A DNA stretch of 43,625 nucleotides from assembly GCA_014380005.1 (NCBI GenBank), contig JACMKT010000062.1, positions 1 to 43,625 on the forward strand. The letters run 5' to 3'. The DNA comes from Rhodospirillales bacterium. GTDB lineage: Bacteria; Pseudomonadota; Alphaproteobacteria; Rhodospirillales; Magnetospirillaceae. The notes beneath the pieces are model-generated. The model made no database searches and was not told where the DNA came from. It was given only the letters and a program-made list of their open reading frames with translations. Every line of letters begins with the position of its first letter. Position 1 is the stretch's first letter. The translations under genes and the position numbers were made by a program. Positions 7,978-14,542 of this stretch are shown in pieces.

Positions 7978-8029
7978 CGTATATCCCTCAGAGGGGCGCG
8001 TTGACAACGACAATTCACCATTTTCTGAA
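7978..8029. promoter_or_regulatory. Possible overlapping divergent promoters, ferredoxin and korA
   Basis: On the minus strand TTGTCA (8002-8007) and TATACG (7978-7983) are 18 bases apart and point toward the ferredoxin. On the plus strand TTGACA (8001-8006) is 17 bases before TCTGAA (8024-8029), a poor -10. The two -35 boxes overlap in GTTGACAAC, a near palindrome, which would couple the two transcription units. This is a pattern reading only. Confidence 0.35.
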
Positions 8030-8195
8030 ATGCCTCCAAGCCCCTGGCCTGCCCGCATTTCCCACGTGCGCCCATGCGAACTTCATGTATGATTCGTGAC
8101 AGCCGACCGGACCCCCAATCTCCGTTCGGCCCTCGCGTGAGGCACGTCCACCAATGGTCAGGCCCGTCCGAAGCGGGCCTTCGGGGGTAGCGAAC

Positions 8196-9938
8196 ATGAC
8201 ACGACGTTCGGGAATGCCCGGTTCCGTCTCCATCGCCCTTTGCGGCAGTGGCGGTGCCGGGGTGATGACGGCTGCCAACATGCTGTTGGATGCCGCCGCC
8301 GATGCCGGCTATTACGCGCTGTTCGGACGGTCCTCGGGGCCGCAGATCCGGGGCGGCGAGGCGGCAGCGCTGGTGCGGCTGAGCGTTGAGCCGGTGACAT
8401 CCGTGGACGACACCACGGAAATCCTGCTGGCGGTGGATTGGCAGAACGTGCACCGCTTCGCCGCCGAACTGCCGCTGGACGGCAGAAGCGTCATCATCAC
8501 CGACCCGGAACAGGGCGACATTCCCGAAATTCTGGCCAAATCGGGCGCGCGCGTCGTCGCCCTGCCCATGAAGGCCCTCGCCAAGGAAATCCCCGGCGGG
8601 CGGGCCAACATGATCGCCCTGGGTGCCATCTGCCAATTGATCGGCCTGCCCATTGATACGGTCACCGAAGTGCTGGGCAAATCCCTGAAGAAAAAGCGCG
8701 CCGATGCCTATGAGGCATCCGTGGCGGCTGTCGAAAAAGGGGCCGTGGCGGCAGCCACCATGGGCACCACCAAGCGCCTGGGCGTTTTGTCCGGCGACAA
8801 GCCTAAGCGTTGGACCATCACCGGCAACCAGGCCGCGGGCCTGGGCGCCGTGCGCGGCGGCATCCGCTTCTGCGCCGCCTATCCCATCACCCCGGCCACC
8901 GAAATCCTGGAATGGCTGAGCAATGCCCTGCCCAAGGTGGGCGGAGCATTTGTCCAGGCCGAGGACGAATTGGCCTCCATCAACATGTGCATCGGCGCGT
9001 CGTACGGCGGTGCGCCCTCCATCACCGCGACCTCCGGCCCCGGCCTGTCGTTGATGATCGAGGGCCTGGGCATGGCGACGGCGTCCGAGACCCCGGTGGT
9101 GGTGGTGAACGTCCAACGCGGCGGCCCCAGCACCGGTATCCCGACGAAATCCGAGCAATCGGATTTAAACATCGCGCTCTACGGCCTGCATGGCGACGCG
9201 CCCCATCTGGTGGTCGCGCCCAATTCCATCGGCGATTGCCTGTTCACCACCCAATGGGCGGTGCATCTGGCGGAAACCCTGCAAGCGCCCTGCATCGTGC
9301 TGTCCGATCAAGCTTTGGGCCAAAGCCGCTCCATCATTCCGGCCCCGGCGGAACTGGCCTTCGTCGGCAAGCGCTTGGTGGCGGAAACTCCGGCTGAGGA
9401 AGGCGTGGCCTATAAACGCTATGCCCTGACCAATACGGGGGTGTCGCCCATGGCCATCCCCGGCACGCCGGGCTGCCAATACACCGCCGACGGGCTGGAG
9501 CACACCGAGACCGGCCTGCCCTCCTCCCAATCCAGCGACCACTTTGCCCAAACCGACAAGCGCCTGGGCAAGCTGATGGCCCATGATTACGGCGACCATT
9601 GGGCCGCCATTGAAGGCGACGGCGACATCGCCGTGGTCACCTGGGGCTCGTGCACCGGCGCCGCCCGCGAAGCCATCGAGCGCGCCCGCGCCGACGGAAT
9701 CCACGCCAAGCTGATCTCGCCCCGCCTGCTTTACCCCATCCGCCCCGAGCACATGGCAAAGGCCCTGGCCGGCGTAAAGAAAGTGCTGGTGGTCGAGTTG
9801 TCCCATCTGGGCCAGTTCCGCCGCTACCTGCGCGGCGAATACGACCATTTCCCCGAAACCCAGTCGCTGAACCGCCCCGGACCGCTGCCCATCCGTCCGG
9901 CGGAAATTCACAAGCGTCTTCTTGCCATGGGGAAATGA
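8196..9938 (+). CDS. korA: 2-oxoacid (2-oxoglutarate):ferredoxin oxidoreductase, fused gamma/alpha subunit
   Basis: 580 residues. The N-terminal ~190 residues are the gamma-type domain (SIALCGSGGAGVMTAANMLLDAA, 'SSGPQIRGGEAAA'). The rest is the alpha-type pyrimidine-binding domain ('AAYPITPATEILEWL', 'VQAEDELASINMCIGASYGG', 'TSGPGLSLM'). The fused order is that of KorA in two-subunit enzymes. The start at 8196 gives the usual short basic N-terminus before the Rossmann segment; 8214 is an alternative. With KorB it oxidatively decarboxylates 2-oxoglutarate (or a related 2-oxoacid) to the CoA thioester while reducing ferredoxin. korB follows after three bases, so the two are one operon. Confidence 0.93.
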   Translation: MTRRSGMPGSVSIALCGSGGAGVMTAANMLLDAAADAGYYALFGRSSGPQIRGGEAAALVRLSVEPVTSVDDTTEILLAVDWQNVHRFAAELPLDGRSVIITDPEQGDIPEILAKSGARVVALPMKALAKEIPGGRANMIALGAICQLIGLPIDTVTEVLGKSLKKKRADAYEASVAAVEKGAVAAATMGTTKRLGVLSGDKPKRWTITGNQAAGLGAVRGGIRFCAAYPITPATEILEWLSNALPKVGGAFVQAEDELASINMCIGASYGGAPSITATSGPGLSLMIEGLGMATASETPVVVVNVQRGGPSTGIPTKSEQSDLNIALYGLHGDAPHLVVAPNSIGDCLFTTQWAVHLAETLQAPCIVLSDQALGQSRSIIPAPAELAFVGKRLVAETPAEEGVAYKRYALTNTGVSPMAIPGTPGCQYTADGLEHTETGLPSSQSSDHFAQTDKRLGKLMAHDYGDHWAAIEGDGDIAVVTWGSCTGAAREAIERARADGIHAKLISPRLLYPIRPEHMAKALAGVKKVLVVELSHLGQFRRYLRGEYDHFPETQSLNRPGPLPIRPAEIHKRLLAMGK

Positions 9939-9941
9939 GCC

Positions 9942-10775
9942 ATGACCGATAGCTGCGCAGTCTCATACTCGGCCAAGGACTTCAAGTCAGACGTCAAGCC
10001 GGTCTGGTGCCCGGGCTGCGGCGATTACGCCGTGCTGTCCTCCATCACCAAGGCCTTCGCCGATCTGGGGCTGGAGCCCCACAAGACCTCCGTCATCTCG
10101 GGCATCGGCTGTTCGTCGCGCATCCCCGCCTATACCAAGACCTACGGCTTCCACACCATCCATGGCCGCTCGCTGGTGGTGGCCGCCGGGCTGAAGCTGG
10201 CCCGGCCCGACATGACCGTGCTGGTGGCGGGCGGTGACGGCGACGGCTTTTCCATCGGCGGCAACCACTTCATGCATGCCTGCCGGCGCAACGTGGACAT
10301 GACTTACGTGGTCATGGACAACCGGGTCTACGGCATGACCAAGGGCCAGCCCAGCCCCACCACCGAGGCCGATTGGGATGCCTCCGCCATGGCCCCGCCC
10401 GGCGGCACAGGATTGACACCCTTCAATCCGCTGGCCATCGCCTTGGCAGCCGGCGCCAACTTCATCGCGCGGGCCTTTTCCGGCGATCCCAACGGCACGG
10501 CGGCCACCATCGCCGAAGCCATCCGCCACCCCGGCTTTTCCTTCGTGCTGGTCATGAGCCCCTGCGTCACCTTCCGCGAGGAACAGCGCGAGTGGAAAAA
10601 CATCGTCCGCCCCTCGGCGGTGGAAACTACGGATTCCGCCATTGCGGCCAAGCGGCTGATGACCGATGACGGCTTCAACATCGGCATCCTGTTCAAAGGC
10701 GACCGCGCCCCCTATGTCCCGGTCACCACCGACGTCACCAGCGTGGCGGATTTGGATGGGGAGTTCGCGTTGTAA
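9942..10775 (+). CDS. korB: 2-oxoacid (2-oxoglutarate):ferredoxin oxidoreductase, TPP-binding beta subunit
   Basis: 277 residues. CPGCG (Cys23, Cys26) with Cys57 in 'SGIGCSSR' marks the [4Fe-4S] site. GGDGDG (97-102) followed by the Asn-containing 'NHFMHACRRN' and 'DNRVYGMTKGQPSPT' is the TPP/Mg site. The C-terminal part contains 'SPCVTF', as in KorB. It begins three bases after the korA stop. The enzyme gives low-potential reduced ferredoxin, probably carried by the ferredoxin encoded divergently at 7671-7910. The 2-oxoglutarate specificity follows from overall likeness to two-subunit Kor enzymes and is not proven by a motif. Confidence 0.93.
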   Translation: MTDSCAVSYSAKDFKSDVKPVWCPGCGDYAVLSSITKAFADLGLEPHKTSVISGIGCSSRIPAYTKTYGFHTIHGRSLVVAAGLKLARPDMTVLVAGGDGDGFSIGGNHFMHACRRNVDMTYVVMDNRVYGMTKGQPSPTTEADWDASAMAPPGGTGLTPFNPLAIALAAGANFIARAFSGDPNGTAATIAEAIRHPGFSFVLVMSPCVTFREEQREWKNIVRPSAVETTDSAIAAKRLMTDDGFNIGILFKGDRAPYVPVTTDVTSVADLDGEFAL

Positions 10776-10788
10776 GGGAACCATCGCC

Positions 10789-10960
10789 ATGTTCGCCTGG
10801 GATGACCCGCTGCTGCTGCTGCTGGGGCCGCCCGGCGTCGGCAAGTCGCATCTCGCCATCGCCCTGGGCCGCGAGGCGATCCGCCAGAACCACGTCATGA
10901 CCATCGACAGGGATCAGTTCTTCGTGTCGCCAGGGGATCAGTTCCTGGTGTCGCTTGACA
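10789..10960 (+). mobile_element. IS21-family remnant: istB fragment plus right-end repeats
   Basis: Just after korB, a frame from 10789 reads a P-loop piece, LLLLGPPGVGKSHLAIALGR followed by EAIRQ, the signature of IstB, the ATPase helper of IS21 transposases. The similarity ends near 10900. Two imperfect copies of a GGGATCAGTTC.T.GTGTCGC unit follow in tandem (10911-10931 and 10935-10955), and the second runs into TTGACA ending at 10960. IS21-family ends carry such multiple GATCAGTT-type repeats and terminate in CA. The istA gene, most of istB and the left end are missing, so this is a dead relic. Confidence 0.75.
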
Positions 10961-10996
10961 GACCACAAGTGCCTGTTATGCCAAGGGTTCCGGTTG

Positions 10997-11064
10997 GGCC
11001 GGTCAGGGCAGGTCTCGCCTTGACATGGAAGGGGCCACAAGTTCGATCCTTGTACCGCCCACCA
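10997..11064 (+). pseudogene. tRNA-Val(GAC) remnant, 3' part intact; possible attachment-site scar
   Basis: From about 11017 to 11064 the sequence reads as the 3' part of a bacterial tRNA-Val(GAC). There is an anticodon loop TTGACAT, a T arm ACAAGTTCGATCCTTGT (11036-11052), the acceptor strand ACCGCCC, the discriminator A and an encoded CCA. Upstream, GGGCCGGT (10997-11004) resembles the matching acceptor strand with one extra base. No D arm can be formed, and two anticodon-stem pairs are lost (GCC on one side, GGAAG on the other). It is therefore not a working tRNA. Similarity covering the anticodon arm to CCA is what tRNA-targeting integrases leave behind at the far end of an island. Confidence 0.72.
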
Positions 11065-11201
11065 TTTTCTCTCAAAAACAAATGGCATGATGGCTGAAAG
11101 CAGACGCTTTCGGCCAATCTATCCTTTCAGTTGCGCAGGCGTCATTGCCCCCTGCCCTATTGATGACCTAGGATGCTTCGGCGCGGATTAGCGGAGCTTC
11201 C
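11065..11201 (+). other. Upstream region of the recQ-like gene
   Basis: The remainder of the korB-recQ gap is AT-richer at first (TTTTCTCTCAAAAAC). The short pair CTGAAAG at 11093-11099 and CTTTCAG at 11125-11131 is an inverted repeat of seven bases. A GGAG ribosome site lies at about 11192 before the helicase ATG. I see no coding frame of note. Confidence 0.4.
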
Positions 11202-13316
11202 ATGACAGAAAATCAATTATTGGCGGTGCTTTCTCAACGGTCCCATGGGCGGATCACGGCTTTTATGCCCGATCAATGGCCCGCCATTGATGCCGTCATC
11301 AACCGGCGCCAGCGTCTGTTGTTGGTGCAACGCACTGGCTGGGGCAAAAGCTTGGTCTATTTTGGCGCGACCATCGCCCTGCGCGCCCAAGGCGCCGGCC
11401 CAACCTTACTGATCTCGCCGTTGATTGCCTTGATGCGCGATCAGCAGCTAGCGGCAGAAGGACTGGGCCTACGCGCGGCCTCCATAAACAGCGAAAATGG
11501 CGATGAATGGGACGATGTGAGTGCCGCCCTGGGGCGCAACGAAGTCGATATCCTGTTCCTGTCGCCCGAAAAGCTGGCCAATGACGATTTCATGCGCGAG
11601 CGGCTGATGCCTCATCTGGGTGCGGTCCGCCTGTTCGTGGTTGACGAGGCCCACTGCATTTCAGATTGGGGCCATGATTTCCGCCCGGACTACCAGCGTA
11701 TCCGCCGTCTGCTCACCGGTCTATTACCCGCCAACGTGGCCGTGCTTGCCACGACCGCGACGGCGAATGATAGGGTGGTGGAGGACGTCCAGCAGCAGTT
11801 GGGCCAGGGCACAATGGTGCTACGCGGCCCGCTCAGCCGCGATTCGTTGCGCCTTCAGGCTGTCAACATGCCGTCATCGGCAGAGCGCTTTGCTTGGCTG
11901 GCCGATACGCTGCCGACCCTGCCGGGCAACGGCATCATCTATACTCTGACCACCAAATCCGCCGACCGCTTAGCAGCATGGCTTCGCAGCCGCGGCTTGG
12001 CCGTCGAAGCCTATCACAGCCGGATTGAGGAAGAGGAAGGGGCCGAAAAAGGCACCGCCCGCCGGACTTTGGAAGCCCGTCTGCGCGCCAACGAGCTGAA
12101 AGCGCTGATATCAACTTCCGCACTCGGCATGGGCTTCGACAAGCCCGACCTCGCCTTTGTCATCCATTTCCAGGCCGCACAATCCATCATCCAGTATTAC
12201 CAGCAGGTTGGCCGTGCCGGGCGTGCTCTGGACAGTGCCTATGGCATTTTACTGTGCGGCGACGATGACGAACAGATCGTCAAATCCTTCATCGATAATG
12301 CTTTTCCCCCACATGAGGATGTCATCCAAGTGCTAACGGCTTTGGAAGAAGCCGAAGGCGGGCTGAAGGTTAGCGAACTGAAGCGTTTAGTGGATCTGCC
12401 GGAAGGGCGGATCAAACATATCCTCAAGCTGATGGCCATTCGGGACCAGGCACCGATCTTCAAGGATCGCACCAAGTGGCACCGTTCTCCCCACCCTTAT
12501 GAACCTGATCACCAAACCATGGAAACGGTTCTGGCCACCCGCCGCCACGAATGGGCGCGCATGAAGGAATACGTGCGCACGCCTGATTGCCGCATGCGTT
12601 TTTTGGTCACGGAACTTGATGATCACACGGCAGCGGATTGCGGCCGTTGCGCCAGTTGCCGAGGCGAAAACCTGCTGGACATGTCGGTCGATCCCCGAAC
12701 CGTCCAAGAAGCGGTACGCTGGGTCCGTGGCCATGGTTTCGAAATCCTGGAACCAAGGAAAGTCTGGCCGTCATGCAATCCCTTCCCCCAATACGGCTGG
12801 GAGGGAAAAATCCGCACCCCTCTGGAAACCGGACGGGCGTTATCGGTCTGGGGTGATCCCGGATGGGCGAAGCTGGTCAAGGAGGGCAAGAAAGCTGGGC
12901 GTTTCGACGACGAATTGGTGGACGCGTGCGCGGACTTCATTTCCCAGCGCTGGAAGCCCGAACCGGCCCCCCTTTGGGTCACCTGCATCCCATCCCTGCG
13001 GTGCCCAGAACTGGTTCCCGACTTCGCTCGGCGGTTGGCCGACAAGTTGGGCTTGACGTTCTCTGCCGCCCTGACAAAGATCAAGGATACCCCACCGCAA
13101 AAAACCATGCAGAACTCCTGGCATCAGGCGCGCAACCTGGATGGGGCGTTCGAGGTGGTCGAGGGTGCCGTGTTGGAGGGTCCGGTCTTGCTGGTCGATG
13201 ATATCGCCGATTCCGCGTGGTCGCTTACTGTCGGCGGTGTTCTGCTGCGGGACGCGGGAGTTGAGGCCGTCCATCCCCTGGTGCTTGCACTCGCCAAATC
13301 CGCCAGCCCCGATTGA
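11202..13316 (+). CDS. RecQ-like superfamily 2 helicase with C-terminal phosphoribosyltransferase-like domain
   Basis: 704 residues. The helicase core is clear: Walker A RTGWGKS (44-50), DEAH followed by the RecQ-typical CISDWGHDFRPDY (148-164), 'ATTATAN' (motif III) and QQVGRAGRA (motif VI, about 334-342). Cys463, Cys480, Cys483 and Cys486 form the RecQ zinc site. Instead of a standard HRDC end, residues ~585-700 read as a type I phosphoribosyltransferase (ComF/PyrE-like) with the PRPP loop VLLVDDIADSAWSLT (662-676). The stop touches the start of the DprA-like gene, so the two are translationally coupled. Differences from housekeeping RecQ and the scar just upstream suggest an accessory DNA-processing or defence role, which is inference. 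Confidence 0.87.
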   Translation: MTENQLLAVLSQRSHGRITAFMPDQWPAIDAVINRRQRLLLVQRTGWGKSLVYFGATIALRAQGAGPTLLISPLIALMRDQQLAAEGLGLRAASINSENGDEWDDVSAALGRNEVDILFLSPEKLANDDFMRERLMPHLGAVRLFVVDEAHCISDWGHDFRPDYQRIRRLLTGLLPANVAVLATTATANDRVVEDVQQQLGQGTMVLRGPLSRDSLRLQAVNMPSSAERFAWLADTLPTLPGNGIIYTLTTKSADRLAAWLRSRGLAVEAYHSRIEEEEGAEKGTARRTLEARLRANELKALISTSALGMGFDKPDLAFVIHFQAAQSIIQYYQQVGRAGRALDSAYGILLCGDDDEQIVKSFIDNAFPPHEDVIQVLTALEEAEGGLKVSELKRLVDLPEGRIKHILKLMAIRDQAPIFKDRTKWHRSPHPYEPDHQTMETVLATRRHEWARMKEYVRTPDCRMRFLVTELDDHTAADCGRCASCRGENLLDMSVDPRTVQEAVRWVRGHGFEILEPRKVWPSCNPFPQYGWEGKIRTPLETGRALSVWGDPGWAKLVKEGKKAGRFDDELVDACADFISQRWKPEPAPLWVTCIPSLRCPELVPDFARRLADKLGLTFSAALTKIKDTPPQKTMQNSWHQARNLDGAFEVVEGAVLEGPVLLVDDIADSAWSLTVGGVLLRDAGVEAVHPLVLALAKSASPD

Positions 13317-13321
13317 GGCAA

Positions 13322-14542
13322 ATGACAGTCGCCAGTGCCCCCATAAGCCCCGACACACAAGCGACCTTGCTGTTGTTTTCCCCACTTGTGGGGAATGGCG
13401 ACGTCAAGACGCTGACCCTGGGCGAATACAATGCGCTGGCAAAATGGCTCGCGTCCCGTTCGCTGCGTCCGGGCGACCTTCTTTCCGACGGTTCGCTTCT
13501 AGACCGGCCCGAACTGCTGGAAGCGGGCATTGAGCCCCAGCGGCTCGGCCGATTGATAGAACGCGGTTTGGCTTTAGCCATGGAATCGGACCGGTGGAAC
13601 CAGCGCGGCCTGTGGGTCCTGGGGCGTGGCGACGAAGGCTATCCCAAGCGCCTGCGTAATGCTCTGCGCCATGCGGCCCCGCCCATCCTATTCGGCATCG
13701 GTCGACGTGACCTGCTGCATCAGGACGGGCTGTGCATCGTCGGCTCACGCGATGCCTCACCCGAGGCCATGGCTTTCACCCGCCGTCTGGCCGAAAGCTG
13801 CGCACAATCTGGTTTGACAGTTATCTCCGGCGGTGCGCGGGGAGTCGATCAGGAGGCCATGAACGGGGCACTGGAAGATGGCGGAACCGTCATCGGGGTC
13901 ATGGCAGAGGGCTTGGCTAAAGCCGTACCAAAAGCATTGCGTGAACCGGTGATGGACGGGCGCCTATGCCTAGTTTCCCCATTTCCGGCGGATGCGCGAT
14001 GGACCCCGGCGCGGGCCATGGAACGCAATAAGTATATTTATGGCCTGTCCAAGGCAGCCGCCATCGCCGAAAGCGATATCAAGGGCGGAACCTGGACGGG
14101 GGCGCAGGAAAACTTGCGTCAGCGTTGGGTTCCCGCAGGGATCCGCAGCGAACCGAACGGGACAACCGGCAACCGCAAATTGGAAGAGATGGGGTTGCTG
14201 CCCATACGCGACGCCGACGTGGCTGATGCATCGGCTTTGTGCGCGTGGCTGGACAAAGCCATGGCCCGTTTCGCCGAGCCCGCCCATAGCGACTTGTTCA
14301 CGCCACGGCAGTCGAACGTAACCACGCCCCCTGCCCTTGCGGCGGATTTATTCGAACTGTTCTGCACATTGTTGGTCGCGCAAATCCAGAAAGCACCGCT
14401 TACCGCATCGGAAGTTGCAGAACAATTAGACCTCCAGCCTGCTCAGGCCAAAATTTGGCTGAAGCGTGCGGAGGAAGAAGGCATTGTGATCCTTGGCAAT
14501 AAGCCGAAGAAATACACTTTGCCGACACCGGGGCTCCTCTAA
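13322..14542 (+). CDS. DprA/Smf-like DNA-processing protein
   Basis: 406 residues from the ATG at 13322; a TTG at 13313 overlapping the helicase stop is an alternative start. The central Rossmann-like domain is DprA type: 'CIVGSRDAS', 'VISGGARGVDQEAMNGALEDGG' and 'RNKYIYGLSKAAAIAESD.KGGTWTGA'. An N-terminal ~100-residue extension and a C-terminal winged-helix-like segment ('LTASEVAEQLDLQPAQAKIWLKRAEEEG') flank it. DprA normally loads RecA on incoming single-stranded DNA in transformation. This copy is paired with a helicase-phosphoribosyltransferase fusion and departs from the typical motifs (SGGARGVD for SGLARGID), so it is probably a specialised paralogue. Its stop overlaps the stop of the convergent M50-HlyD gene. 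Confidence 0.85.
   Translation: MTVASAPISPDTQATLLLFSPLVGNGDVKTLTLGEYNALAKWLASRSLRPGDLLSDGSLLDRPELLEAGIEPQRLGRLIERGLALAMESDRWNQRGLWVLGRGDEGYPKRLRNALRHAAPPILFGIGRRDLLHQDGLCIVGSRDASPEAMAFTRRLAESCAQSGLTVISGGARGVDQEAMNGALEDGGTVIGVMAEGLAKAVPKALREPVMDGRLCLVSPFPADARWTPARAMERNKYIYGLSKAAAIAESDIKGGTWTGAQENLRQRWVPAGIRSEPNGTTGNRKLEEMGLLPIRDADVADASALCAWLDKAMARFAEPAHSDLFTPRQSNVTTPPALAADLFELFCTLLVAQIQKAPLTASEVAEQLDLQPAQAKIWLKRAEEEGIVILGNKPKKYTLPTPGLL

Noticed and set aside
10997-11064. A complete functional tRNA-Val gene
   Set aside because: No D arm can be formed and the anticodon stem has mismatches; only the 3' part is intact.
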